DNA of 64,000 bases, taken from the NCBI RefSeq assembly GCF_020360975.1, contig NW_025408667.1, positions 5,890,001 to 5,954,000 on the forward strand. Reading direction: 5' to 3'. The notes beneath the pieces are model-generated. The model was not told the DNA's origin. It did no database searches and saw only the letters and a program-made list of their open reading frames with translations. The DNA comes from Hirsutella rhossiliensis (taxonomy: Eukaryota > Ascomycota > Sordariomycetes > Hypocreales > Ophiocordycipitaceae). This document shows positions 1 through 11,300 of the stretch, one piece after another (the first letter of the stretch is position 1; each line of letters begins with the position of its first letter). The position numbers and the translations under genes are program-made.

Positions 1-258
1 ACCGATATGACCAGGAAAAGACGCTCATGCCAGGCACTCCGTGGGAGCTTGGGAGGCCTTTGTAATATCACGTCGGGACAAAACGCCAACAAGAATCGCA
101 CTCCAGTGGAACCATCGAAGAGTGCAAGTCATGTTTGATTGATCGCCCCATACTCATGCAGCTTTCCAGCTTGACCGTCCGGTGAGCGCCCAGGTACTTG
201 GTGGCTCCGCTATCCCAGTTCGAACCCAGACAATACCAATGATATAACTTTGATTAAG

Positions 259-2870
259 GGCCCAATTATCTATACACCTCCTTTTATTAACTGTACACCA
301 AAAAGTGGATCAACTGTGGCTGGGTCAGGCGCAGTGCCGATGCCGCTAATTTTGGTGCGCCCATTCCCGGCCGGCCAGCTGGCCAGTTCGTGATGCTTGC
401 GTAACAACATCCTGTAACCGTAACTATCAGCAATACCATCAAAACTGAAGCTATTCGCACCGCGTTTTCTGCCCTTACGAGCCCGAATCATGGAGTCGCT
501 TACGAAGACACTATTCCCGACCTTCCAGGCCGCGATGGAAGCCGCCGATACCGTTGCTGAGGCTGAGGCTACGCCCTACACATTCGAACATCGAAGCGGG
601 ATAACGCTGGCCAACGCAAGTCTGCACTTGTTCGTTGTATCAAGGCCGGCCCCTACGAAAATCGGAAGGATAAAGCTGCTCATATCTCTCGTCGTCGCCT
701 CAATACAGCAACCCAGAAAACAGACTGTGAATTTCGCCTCTCGTTGAAGGAAAACGCGGTTACTGGACTATCTCTTATCTTCACGATGTTCACAATCATC
801 GCCTTGTTGATGACCCGATGGTCTTTCCGAAGTACCGGGCGCTTGTTATCCAGAAGTATCGCGACGACATTATCCGGAAGTTTAATAACAATACCCGGCC
901 GACCGATATTGCTGGCGAGCTTCGTGACCTGGTTCACGACGATCCTCGTTTAGCCGGTATCACGGCTCAAGACGTGAGTAACGCCTTGGCTAGGCACCGT
1001 CAGGAAGAACTAGCTGGCCGTACGCCTCTTCAGTTTCTCTACGGCCGGCTAGATAAGTCCGACTTCTTTCATCGAGATAGTCGTGATCCCCAGGGCCGGC
1101 TAACTGGGCTATTTCTCGCGCCTCGTGCTACCTTCCATCGATGGCGTCAGCATCACGATGTCCTCGTCCTCGACTGTACCTACAAGACGAACCGATTCAA
1201 TATGCCGTTATTGAATATCTGCGCGGCCACTCGAGATAACAAAACGTTCTCTATTGCCTCTATCTTCTTGAACGGCGAGACCGAGTCCCATTACTATTGG
1301 GCTATCTCGTTGCTGCTAGTCCTTTGCGAGAAGGAGTCGATCCCATTTCAAGGGTCACTGTCACGGACCGAGATACTGCGTTGCTTAAGGCGTTAGATAG
1401 CTTTCGCGAGCTTCAAAACAGTACTAACCTTCTCTGCACGTGGCATATTAACCAGAATGTCGTTGCGAAATGCAAGCAATTTTTCCCTAAGGCATCAAAA
1501 ATCGGCAATCGAGTCGTACGGGCCCCGGCATTCCAAGCGTTTCTACAAGAGTGGAACGAGATCGTCAAGTCACAAGATGTGAATAGCTTCAACGAACGTT
1601 TACGCCAATTTGAGACACCAGGCCGCCACCCGCTTGCAGCTATACAATACTGTTGCAATACGTGGCTAACGCCTTGGAAGGAGAAGTTTGTATCTTGTTT
1701 CGTTAATCAATATCGCCACTTCGGGCGTACAACGACCTCGATCGTCGAGGACTTCACTCTCATATGAAGAAGTTCCTTTGGTCCTGTACGGGCGATTTGA
1801 CGACCGTTTTCCAACGATTCGAACGCTTCTGGGGCCATCAGGCTGCTCAGATCACAGCGATAGAGAATCGAAACCTCCACAAGATATCAACGTTCTCCTA
1901 CAGGCGCCGTATATGCCGATCCGCGAGCGAGTATCGTCATATGCGTTAAAGCTACTAATAGATGAGCATCGCAAGATCCTCTAGACCCCGAAGTCAACGG
2001 GCCAAACCGCCGCCAGGTCAATGTCCTTGTAATTGGGCTACTAGTCGAGGGCTACCGTGCTGCCATCGAATCTTCGAGTCTATCAACACCAATACCTCCC
2101 TTACACTCGACGACTTCGACCCATTTTGGTATATTCCGATCGATACAAGCGCTCAGGGCACAAGCCCTACTCGGGCACCATACGAGCCACAAGTTATCAG
2201 GGCTAAGGGCCGCCCCAAGGGCTCACTCAACCTCGAAGAGTCACGGCGGTCAAGATCAACGCGGCGGGATCCGTCACATCACGAGATCGCTGAACGGCAT
2301 GAGCGGGCTGAGGCTATACGACTGCCTCCTCCTCAACGGCACCAGCGGCGATGACGGGTACGGTAACGGCCGCGATGACTTCAACGGAACGAGGGCTGCG
2401 GCACATCGAGGAAAACGGCGATACGTACGAGGCAGGCACACGGATGCAACGGGCGTATCAACAAGCCGGGCGTCAAACGCCAGTCTCTGATGATGACGAT
2501 CAGCCGGTACGGCGGGAGACCCAAGACTGCATCTTCGTCGCTGGCCTCACGGACGATGCCGCCCTTGAGGATGTATGGGATCAATTGGAATCACAGTTAG
2601 ATGAAGCGGATCAGGCACGTAGTGCACTCGAAGAAGGAGGCCTGTTGTAAACACCAAAGAATAGTCTCATCAGCATAGAAAGCGCAGTACGAATAGCTTC
2701 AATTTTGGGTGCCTTATCGTTGAAGGAGAACTGTTACTACCTGGCTCTACTTATCGTAGAGAATGTGTGCATACAAATTGGCGGTATCGGCCCTCTTCGG
2801 CCGTCAGCCACAGTTAATCCACTTTTTGGGTGTACAGTTAATGAAAGTGGGTGGATAGATAACTTGGGCC
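259..2870 (+). mobile_element. Mutator-like element MULE-1, complete ends
   Basis: A 2,612-base DNA transposon. Its ends are imperfect terminal inverted repeats at 259-322 and 2805-2870 (about 64-66 bases, both starting GGCCCAA when read inward). Directly outside lie identical 9-base direct repeats TTGATTAAG at 250-258 and 2871-2879. A target duplication of 8-11 bases is the hallmark of the Mutator superfamily, and the internal coding relic is a MULE transposase, so ends and contents agree. The CA/TG content is normal, so the copy is not RIPed. It looks like a copy that moved as a unit and whose transposase is now unreadable. Confidence 0.9.
490..2650 (+). pseudogene. MULE transposase, multiply frameshifted
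   Basis: Fragments of one MULE-type DDE transposase lie in order across three frames. The N-terminal part is near 490-600 (FPTFQAAMEAAD). Next come HNHRLVDDPMVFPK near 790-838, the DDE core region LDCTYKTNRFNMPLLNICA near 1178-1235, and VTVTDRDTALLKAL, which carries the second acidic residue, near 1352-1395. A CTWHINQNV segment follows, then a SWIM-like zinc finger (C-x-C, then GLPCCH) near 2020-2070 and an acidic tail ending at 2650. Frame changes fall near 610, 760, 1320, 1750, 1890 and 1960. Known family members are single-frame proteins of about 600-800 residues, so this copy cannot make a full transposase as read. Confidence 0.85.
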
Positions 2871-2879
2871 TTGATTAAG

Positions 2880-3484
2880 TCTTTGATTTTGTGCACATTC
2901 TTTGACGAGTCGTTGCCTGTTCACTGTGGATTCAAGTATACTTTAACTGCCGGGCTCTATACACGTTCCGGTAGACATGGTTACCGGCGCCGGCTGCAAA
3001 CAGTCCTGTGCCGCCTAGTCTGCGGCCCGGTCTGGGCCTGGGTGACGGTGTCGGCGTGAGATTGCAGATGGAGAGAGCCCTAGTTACTGAACACAGCTGA
3101 CGAGGTGTGCTGGTCCGCCTCGTGGGATGGCGGCAGCAACTGGCTTCAGCGGTGGGTTGATTCTGACGCTATTGTGAGGTTGTTTCCACTTGAAGAATTA
3201 CTCCTCGCAAGCCTAGTAGAAGAGGGGCTGGAGATGATATCATCGAGGTCCAGGTTGTTCCCATTGCTAGGTTACCCGCCGGCCAAGGACGGACCTTTCC
3301 GTGTCGTCGTGGGCATCTATATCACCGCACAAGGTGCATATCCATAAATTAGCACGAGGCGTATATGGAGAAGTCAGCTTGTAGATATATATATACGTCC
3401 GCAAAGAAATCCCTCTTGTCAGGGAACTCACCAGATTCGTTCGTTATCCATACACTCCTTTATTGTTTGTTTGATTCCATAACC
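2880..3484. other. Upstream region of the secreted-protein gene
   Basis: This stretch lies between MULE-1 and the next gene. An alternating TA run (about 3384-3395) sits roughly 100 bases before the chosen start codon and could act as a TATA-type element. A short open frame at 3105-3347 has no recognisable features and is not called. Confidence 0.4.
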
Positions 3485-5413
3485 ATGATTGCCTCGTACG
3501 CGACCCTCGTTGGCACCCTCGCCACCCTGCAGGCCGTGTCGGCCCAGCAATTCAAAAGCAACGATGTCCTCCAGCGGCTTGAGAATCGCCTCGAGATTGG
3601 CGACGAGTGCCACTCACCCCAGGACACCTACGTCCTCAGCAAGGCCGGCCAGCCGACGATCCCCCCCTGCATCGCCGAGCAGGGCATCTCGAGCGCCTGC
3701 GAGGCGCTGACGCAAGCCCTGATCCCGCAGTCGGACCCCAAGAAGGCCGCTGCGAACTACAAGGCCTACCAGCAGTGCCTGACGGGCCCCGGCAGCTCCT
3801 ACAGAGAGGAGATCATGGGCTGCCTGGCGTGCAAGGTGCAGCACAACAAGCTATCCAAGGCCCAGCACGACTACTATGTTAAAAAATGGACCGCCGGTCT
3901 CAATGCGTTTGCCGCTGACGCCCAGCCTCAGACTTACGTGTGGAATTATGTGCAGGGCGGCATCGACTGGGTCGAGTACAAGAAGCTCCCCACGCCAAAC
4001 CCGAGTGACAAGGTGTCAGTCAAGCCCGTTGCCGAGTACTATCCGCAGGCGCCCAAGGTTCAGGGCCTCGGCACCTTCACCCATGAGAACCGCACGTATC
4101 CGGAGGCGGCGCTGCGGGAGCAAGGATTGCTGCCGCAGGAGCCAGTTCAGCGCCTTGACCCGGTCGGCATGCTCATCGACGCCCAGGTGAAGGCCGCCCC
4201 CGCCGCCGTCAATGCCCAGTCGGAGTCCGTGGTCCAGCCCACGACGCTCGTCCGCCTGGCTTCGGGCTCCAAGCTCTCGGCCAGCACGGGCACTGTCGCC
4301 AGGAGCTCCGAGCTCTCTGCCGTCTCCAGCACCGCGGCTCCGGCTGGCACGAGCTCCAAGTCCGCTGTCGTCTCCGGCTCCGTGCTTCCGGTCGTCCCCG
4401 GCTCCGTGCTTCCGGTCGTCTCCAGCTCCAGGCTTTCCGTCTTCTCTAACCACACCAGCGCCGTCGCTCCCCTTTCCGACTCGGCCGCCACTACCTCTCA
4501 CACCGGGGCTACCGGACCCACCCCTGTCGCCGCGTCCCAAACCCAGTCTGCCGTCGCCGTTGCCGATATCAATGTCGCCGCCGCAACCAGCGCCTCGAGC
4601 AACGCCGAAGTCCTCGTCCAGAGCTGCTACCGAGATACCACCATCTTGGTCAAATTCGGGCCCGGCCTACACTTTAGCGTCGTCGACGTCGCCGGCACCA
4701 TCCACGCCGTCGCCGGCGCCGAGCTCCGCCGCATCCCTGCGAGCCAGGCCGCCCGTCGCGGGCTCCCCGACCTCTCCGGCTGCGAGACGTGCAAGCAGAC
4801 GGTCAGCCTCGGCAGCGCCGCGCGCAGCAGCGCCGTGACCAACCACCCCGCCGGACGCGTCGGCCAGCAAGTTTGCGCTGTGTTTGGCGACAAGTCCCTC
4901 CCCGAGCAGGTTCGTCGGGAAAAGGCCCAGGATATTGTGCATGTTGCCGGCGAGATTACGGTGAGCGCGGCTGCGCATGTCTCTGCCAATGTTGGTGTTG
5001 CTGCGACTTTCAAGGATACGCCCGCTCGCCCGGGCCGGAAGCAGGCCGCCGTTGACGAGATCAAGACCCAGGGCTCTGCCAGCCAGAAGCAGGCTGTTGC
5101 TGGCGAGGTCCTGGCCCAGACCGAGGCCCGGGTCGAGGCCAAGCTCGAGGCCAAGGTCCCTGCCAATCAGAAGGAGGCTGTCGTTGGCCAGGCTCAGACC
5201 CAGGTCGAGGCTCAGGTCGAGGCCAAGGGCCCTGCCAGCCAGAAGCAGGCTGCCGCTGATGAGTCCAAGGCCAAGGTCTCTGTCAGCCAGAAGGAGGCTG
5301 TCGTTGGCCAGATCCAGACCCAGGCCCAGGCCAAGGCCCAGCTCGAGGCCAAGCTTCAGGCCCCGGCCCCGGCTCAGGTCTCTGCCGATAACGCCGCTGC
5401 CGACTCTTGCTAG
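3485..5413 (+). CDS. Large secreted protein with cysteine N-region and repetitive Ala/Gln/Lys tail
   Basis: The frame is open from 3365, but the ATG at 3485 is preferred because it directly begins a signal peptide (MIASYATLVGTLATLQAVSA, then QQ), giving 642 residues. Residues about 21-160 hold spaced cysteines, including a CLACKVQH motif followed by a Tyr/Trp pattern seen in unnamed secreted fungal proteins. Residues about 230-380 are Ser/Ala/Val-rich and low in complexity, and a second cysteine-bearing segment lies near 380-480. From about residue 530 the tail repeats an SQKQA or NQKEA core four times at spacings of 28, 24 and 16 residues. No transmembrane helix beyond the signal and no KR processing sites between repeats were seen. 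It ends in DSC. Codons are GC-rich, unlike the adjacent RIP tract. The function is not recognised; secretion to wall or medium is inferred. Confidence 0.8.
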   Translation: MIASYATLVGTLATLQAVSAQQFKSNDVLQRLENRLEIGDECHSPQDTYVLSKAGQPTIPPCIAEQGISSACEALTQALIPQSDPKKAAANYKAYQQCLTGPGSSYREEIMGCLACKVQHNKLSKAQHDYYVKKWTAGLNAFAADAQPQTYVWNYVQGGIDWVEYKKLPTPNPSDKVSVKPVAEYYPQAPKVQGLGTFTHENRTYPEAALREQGLLPQEPVQRLDPVGMLIDAQVKAAPAAVNAQSESVVQPTTLVRLASGSKLSASTGTVARSSELSAVSSTAAPAGTSSKSAVVSGSVLPVVPGSVLPVVSSSRLSVFSNHTSAVAPLSDSAATTSHTGATGPTPVAASQTQSAVAVADINVAAATSASSNAEVLVQSCYRDTTILVKFGPGLHFSVVDVAGTIHAVAGAELRRIPASQAARRGLPDLSGCETCKQTVSLGSAARSSAVTNHPAGRVGQQVCAVFGDKSLPEQVRREKAQDIVHVAGEITVSAAAHVSANVGVAATFKDTPARPGRKQAAVDEIKTQGSASQKQAVAGEVLAQTEARVEAKLEAKVPANQKEAVVGQAQTQVEAQVEAKGPASQKQAAADESKAKVSVSQKEAVVGQIQTQAQAKAQLEAKLQAPAPAQVSADNAAADSC

Positions 5414-6325
5414 AAGGCCAGCAGATCGCCGCTCTCTGCTGCGAAATGGCCATGCTTGGCTCGCTCTCGGTCCATAAGGGACTATGATGGGATTACAGTG
5501 TTGGGCCAAGAGTCAAGGCGGCAAGGGGTGGTTTTGGGGGACAGCCAAGTGTAATTTGACCCGTTTATGCCACGCTCGTTATGTTATTGGTTCGCATGCG
5601 GTGGGTGCATGGTCGATGCCTTGGTTGCTTGGTTTTTTCCCATGGTAAAAAGATGTGGGAATCCTTTCACTTCTGATATGCCGGGCAAGAAGCCATTCCT
5701 GCCTTCAGCATAGTGTTTACTCATACATACAGCTACCCTGGATAAACATTGAAACACTTGTGTCACATTTCATCATCACGTCTCATGTGTGACATGGAGC
5801 CAATGCATTAGTCAGGCCGAGTCTAATATTTTCACCCTTGGAATCTTGGATAGGGTCCCGGCCTTATCAACTTAAGACGATATATACGTAGCGACACTCA
5901 CGTATCATGGCAGGCCGAGGGCAGCAATAAACCGACATAGCTAACTTTGGTTCGCGGAATTAGGCGGACGGTTTATCTATAGTCTCGAGGACACGGTAGG
6001 CTTCGTCGAAAAAGTGCTTCACGACCTCTGAATAGTAGAGATGAGAACTTTTATCTACCGCTAAGTCCGCGGAGGCTTAACCGCAGTACAGCATACGTAA
6101 CGGGCGCGCCTTATCCAAGGCGGATAGCGACAGGCTGGCGCTTACGAGGGAAGCGCTTTCCAAGTAGGAGGACAGTGACAGCCCGTTTAGCCAGAGGTAC
6201 GCTTCTCGATCGATACCGCAGCCGTTAGCTACCTAGATACTAACCTCGTCTAGTGTAAAAATCACAAAGGCATCTTAAGCGGAATATCAAACGCCGATAC
6301 AGAAACGGCTACTAAAGCATCCTCG
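5414..6325. other. 3' flank and transition toward the RIP tract
   Basis: No gene is supported. The first 400 bases are ordinary sequence downstream of the secreted-protein gene. From about 5880 the composition shifts to many TA, CG and AG steps and looks like lightly RIPed repeat DNA. No terminal repeats were found. Confidence 0.4.
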
Positions 6326-6718
6326 ATGTTAACTAAGACGAGGCGTGACGTTGCCGAAGAGGTATATACGGCACTACGGAGCGGCAAGCTAGGCTTCTAT
6401 GTTAAAGGCAGCAATCAGGCACATAAGCCACGAAGCATTCGCGAAGGAGCACTGGGTCGGCAGTATTGCCACAGCGATGCTATGGCCAGGGATAATGTAG
6501 ACGTCGGGCTCACATCGACGACAAATCGTCAAGCTTATAGGCTTAGCTACAGCAAGCCGCCAGATATTGTTATGGCGGGCGGGAAGCTTGAGGCGAGTGA
6601 CCCCAGAAGCCGCGGCGGAGTATTACGATGCCGCCTGGTGGGTCAGCCCCAAGAGGACACGACGCTATGGACACAATATATATACCTATACGCCTTTTTC
6701 ATATCATCTTTCTCGTAA
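6326..6718 (+). CDS. Hypothetical ORF at the edge of the RIP tract
   Basis: This is a 130-residue open frame, basic and without a signal peptide or membrane segment. Its first 85 residues look protein-like (for example VAEEVYTALRSGKLGFYVKG). The last 20 residues run into AT-rich sequence and are probably not real. It resembles no family that I can name. It may be the surviving end of a repeat whose remainder was mutated, because the CA/TG-depleted tract starts right after its stop. Confidence 0.25.
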   Translation: MLTKTRRDVAEEVYTALRSGKLGFYVKGSNQAHKPRSIREGALGRQYCHSDAMARDNVDVGLTSTTNRQAYRLSYSKPPDIVMAGGKLEASDPRSRGGVLRCRLVGQPQEDTTLWTQYIYLYAFFISSFS

Positions 6719-7289
6719 GCGACCGATCTTACGAGACTCCTAGTTATAAGCGTTCGCTAAGAACCAGGCTACGGATTTAAACTACGTTAGACTTTAAAAG
6801 TAGGCGCCCGTGGCTACTTATAGGCCGCTTAATTTTTTTAGTCCAGTCTATAGGTAGAAATAGGTTTTAAGATAAAAGACTATATTTACCTATAGGTTAT
6901 TAATATATACTTTAGGTAAAGCTAGGTACCTAGACTAGCCTAAAATAACTTAATAGATTCTTATTTAAAGTAACGTTTAGTTAAGCGAATTTATAAGATT
7001 AAAGAACTAAAAGTCTAATACTAATTAATTATACTAATTATCTCTTTATTTCTAACTTAGAGCTAAGATATTTTTAGCCTCTTTTACTCTTAACTTTCTA
7101 CCCTTATACTTCCCGCTAGCTAAGATAAGCTTAAGCCTATCTATAGTTATTATAGGCTCTTTTATACCTAATAATTATAGTAATTCTTTAAATATTTTAT
7201 CCTTATTAGCCTTATTATTTAAGGGGACTTTATAAGTCTTTTTAATTATTTAAGGCTATTTATAGTCGGAATTATCTTTATTTTCGCTC

Positions 7290-7466
7290 TATTACAGAGT
7301 AAGTAAAGGCGTAGGCTTAGGTACGGTCCGTTAAAAGAGGGTTAATAATCTATAAAGGGGAAAAGGAAGAGAAGTATAAGCCTAGCCTATATAGGCATAA
7401 AGGCTACTTATATATAGACTTAGCCTAGACCCTAGTCTAGGCCTATATAGGGCAAAAGCCCTTATA
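7290..7466. repeat. Left LTR of the RIPed element
   Basis: This is the 177-base left copy of the terminal direct repeat. It differs from the right copy mainly by transitions, as RIP predicts. Confidence 0.85.
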
Positions 7467-8985
7467 TTATACCCCTACCTAGCTTTTAAAGAGGCGCGCC
7501 TCTAAATAATACCTAATACCGCGCCTAAGGGGACGGAACCCTCGCGCGGACTACGTACGCCTAGTCGCGGAAAAAACGTTAGTAAATAACGTATAATACC
7601 CTCCTAAGTAAGCTTCTCGGATAGACTATATTATTAATAGGGGCCGCGCCCTAAGAGTCGGGCTTTAGCACTTCTAGCTAAGGAGCAGAGGCACGTAGAA
7701 CGGCGCGTAGCTAGCTTCGGTAAGCTTATAGTATCCCGCCCCCCTTATATCGGCGCACGGTAATAGCTCCTAGTACTATAATATAGGGGACGGTACTCCG
7801 GTATATAAGGCTCTACTCCCTCCCGTACGGGGCTATACGGGCACTCCCTTTCGCTATAGTTATATTATATTAGCGGCCTTCCTATATCTTAGCCGCCCTT
7901 TCGGTCGCTATAGGCATACGTCCCATCTATATAGTAGCTACTACCGTACGCGAGGGGACGCCGATAAAGCCCGTAGAGGCGTTACTAAGATTACTCGTTA
8001 CTAGAGTCGCTATCGTCGAACTTAACCTCCTTTCTATCCTAGCGCGTACGCCCCTCTATTACTTAGAGTACGTTTACCCGCGCCTCCTAGCGCGGGTACT
8101 TTAAAAACTAATAGGATTTACTACTATAGCCTATATAGCGACCCTCCTATCGCTACCTCTTTCTATCCTCGGTCCTTAAGGCGGAGATAGAGATATCTAT
8201 AGTATTACTAGCGTTATCCTCTTCTTATATTATAGAAGAAGATAAAAAAAGAAACTTATTATTACTAAGCTCGCGAAGAAGGTAGACGAGATTAATATAT
8301 ATATTTAATAGTATAGACCTTTTACTTAAATAGGTACGCTAATCTATATTTAAGCTTATAACGAGGTAATTATACTTTACTATATTAAGCTAGCTATATA
8401 TATTTACTTAATAAAGTACCTCTTTAAACTATATAAGGTAGGCTAGAATAGCTTTACTTTACTTTTAACGGAGCGTTATAAGCTCCTAGCCTACCGACTT
8501 AGCTATATTAGGTTCGCCGTAATTAATATAGAGCTTTATAAGGAGGTTAGCTAGTCTATTTATACTAATACGCGTAAATAGTAAGAGATACCTTTATAAG
8601 TATAAGGATAGGCTCGCGTAAAGATAGTTAAATTAAGCGCGGATATCCCTTATTACGGCGCTATTAATATAGAGCTTCGCTTCTATATAAAGTAGCTATA
8701 GCTCGAGCTCTATAAAGGAGCTATCGAACTTACTAAGGTATAGTAGTACCGCTCTTAGTTATACGGAGCCCTACTATTATAAGAGGCTCTTAATTGCCTA
8801 AGCGAACTAAGTATTACGTTCGCTTTAATTTTACGACTATAAGAGTATAGATATTTCGCGTATATATATACCGGCGTAGGCGGTTTAACTAAACTAGGTA
8901 ATTAAACGTTAGCTTTAAAGGTAGCTAAAAATAGCTATTCTATATATAGGGATATAGAGAGGGTAAAATAAAGGGTAGATTATAC

Positions 8986-9162
8986 TATTATAGAGTAGGT
9001 AGAGGCGTAGGCTTAGGTATAGTCTATTAAAAGAAGGTTAATAATCTATAAGGGGGAAAAGGAAGAGAAGTATAGGCCTAGCCTATATAGGCACGGAGGC
9101 TGCTTATATATAGACTTAGCCTAGACCCTAGTTTAGGCCTATATAAAGCAAAAGCCCTTATA
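8986..9162. repeat. Right LTR of the RIPed element
   Basis: This is the 177-base right copy, ending just before the second CGCTC at 9163-9167. Confidence 0.85.
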
Positions 9163-9167
9163 CGCTC

Positions 9168-10249
9168 CCCTTACTATTAATCTCTATAATAATAGTTTTC
9201 TTTTTTTACTATACCTTTAATTATTATTACTCTTTTAATTACTTTTACTTCTTATTAAAATTATCCTTTTAAGCTTAAACTTTATAAATACGCGCTTCTT
9301 TAATCTTTATTAGTCGTATACTTTATAAAAGCTTTTATTTTTTAACTTTTAATAAATTAAAAAAGCTATACTAAGAGGTAGAACTATATATTAAAGAAAA
9401 AAGGTTAATATAAATAACTAATATAATAACTTTCCTTATAGTATAGTAGTTATATACCTAAGAAGCTTACTAGCTATAATACTAAAGTCGGTTCGAATTT
9501 AGCTAAGGGCACGATTAATTTTTAGTCGGACTAATAAACTATACTAACCTACTTATTAATTAGCTAGTTAGCGCTTCTAAAAGCGCTTATAAATATACTA
9601 GTAGTCTAGCCCTACTATAAGTAGGCTAGCTTAGACCTCGCCTACCTAGACCTAGTAACGAATTTATTAGGACCTCCCCTTAACCCTAGTCTAGGCCCCC
9701 TAACTAGGAAAATAAAAACCTAGGGCCGATACTAGTAACTTAATAAGTATAGCGCGAAGCTAGTATAATAACTTAACTACCGGCCTAGCTAAAGGCTAGT
9801 ATTAATAAAAAATAGCCCGCTAAGCCTTATAGTAGAAAAATAAAGTAGAGCCTAGGAAGATATTATTATAGGATAAGGTTAAAGATAATTATATAATTAA
9901 CTATTAACTATTAACTAAAAAAAACGCTTATACTACCGATTAACGCTATATACCCCGCGTATATAAAGGAGTTACTTTTTAAGGTTACTTTATAGCGGGG
10001 CTAATATAATTCCGACTAACTATTATAATACCTAAGATAGCTAGTATAAGATTCTTATATATTATAACCGCGACCTAGTATAAGGGCGGACTAGCTATAA
10101 AAAAAAGAAGGGTTTTCCTTTAAGTACTTTAGTTTTTCCCTTTTATTTAACGCTAAAGTTCTAGATACCTTTAGATAGGTTAGTAGTATAATCTTAATAA
10201 TAATAATAATATAATAACTTTAAAGAACTTACTTATATATATTTAATAA
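9168..10249. other. RIPed sequence, unassigned
   Basis: AT-rich, CA/TG-depleted sequence with no surviving frame and no terminal repeats that I could pair. It is presumably remnant retroelement DNA. Confidence 0.4.
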
Positions 10250-10254
10250 TTATA

Positions 10255-11300
10255 TTAGAAAACTTCTTATAAAACTAATATATATATATAATAGGTATAT
10301 ATCGCGACTAAAATACTAACTAATACTAGGAATTAACTTAGTAGTATTAATTACCCTTAGTAATAATACTATACTAAGGCTAAGAGGTATATAGATATAG
10401 TAGCGGCCCTTAATATACTAAGCTTAATTAAAGCGCGTAGCGTAAAGAAACGCTACCTAAATTTATATACCTTAATAAGGGAAGTTAATAAACTTAAAGT
10501 AGCGATATAATACTAGCCTAGTATAAGGAACGGTGTTCCTACTATAAATAAAGTAGCTATAATATACTCTCCTAATTATATAAGCTAATAAGTAGTATAT
10601 TAATTATAGATAAAATCTCATCCTATAGAGCAAGAATCGCTCGTTATTTTATATATTATTATGCATTAAACGGGTTGCCGGTTATTGTATAATCGGGAAT
10701 CGAAGGAACAGAGCTAGCTTAGAATACTAGCTAAGACCTCTTAAGAACACCGGCACGACCAACCTCCTTTAAACACGAATATCAGTGGAACTAAGACACT
10801 TCTAGATTTACTCGAGGTATCACGGAATTCCCTAGTCTTAGGGCTATACGGCAGCCTAAATCTAGTCCCGAAAGGTTCTTCCGTTCAGCTATAATTATCT
10901 ATATAAGACAGTATATCCGCTGGTAGATAGATAGAGAATTATTAACTTTAACACCTCTTCTATATACTAATATACTACTAATAACTTCCGTTGAAAATCC
11001 TACCTTATACTCCTTCTTCCCCTCTATTACGTAGTCTTACGTGATTCCTTGATTTCCTAAAATTCCGCTTTTGCTTATATACCTTTAGACCTAGGCGCTA
11101 AGTAACCTTATAGAAAAAGTAGTATATAATAAACTTACGGGCTTTATCTTAAGCGTATAGTTTAGTAAGGTATAAGTAATAGTAAAACGGCTCTTTAAGG
11201 TAAAGAGCTATATTAGTAGCGCGTTATTAATAGTGCTCCGCGTAAATAAGAGCTTTAAGATAATAATCTAAGAAGTAATTAAGGAGGTAGTTTAATAGGT
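10255..11300 (+). mobile_element. RIPed Tad-type ORF1 segment, copy A (interrupted)
   Basis: 10255-10516 and 11095-11285 align continuously with the 5' parts of copies B (13805 on) and C (15158 on), all beginning near AAACTTCTTATAAAACTAATATAT. The match is broken by the solo-LTR-like insertion 10522-11089 and ends near 11290, where copy A leaves the other two. The family is assigned through copy C, which carries the CCHC region. Confidence 0.65.
10522..11089. mobile_element. Solo-LTR-like insertion (568 bases), mostly unRIPed
   Basis: Comparison with copies B and C shows foreign DNA here, flanked by the 5-base direct repeat CCTAG at 10517-10521 and 11090-11094. It starts TATAAGG and ends CCTTTAGA, close to an inverted pair that could derive from TGTAAGG...CCTTTACA. 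Unlike its surroundings it keeps many CA and TG steps from about 10610 to 11080. Size, ends and duplication fit a solo LTR. The parent element is not in the window. Confidence 0.7.

Larger units (their letters stand above)
7290..9162. mobile_element. Short RIPed LTR element with CGCTC target duplication
   Basis: Two direct repeats of exactly 177 bases, 7290-7466 and 8986-9162, start TATTA and end CCCTTATA. They are bounded outside by the 5-base duplication CGCTC at 7285-7289 and 9163-9167. The TA ends are what RIP would make from the canonical TG...CA ends of an LTR. The internal part is only 1,519 bases, too short for gag-pol, so the element is non-autonomous or internally deleted. No certain coding motif remains inside. 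Length, identical LTR sizes and the duplication make the element itself secure; its superfamily is unknown. Confidence 0.85.

Noticed and set aside
4016..5509. Antisense and alternative-frame ORFs (174-280 residues) across the secreted-protein gene
   Set aside because: High-GC third positions of the real gene leave the other frames open. These have no start context, signal or domain.
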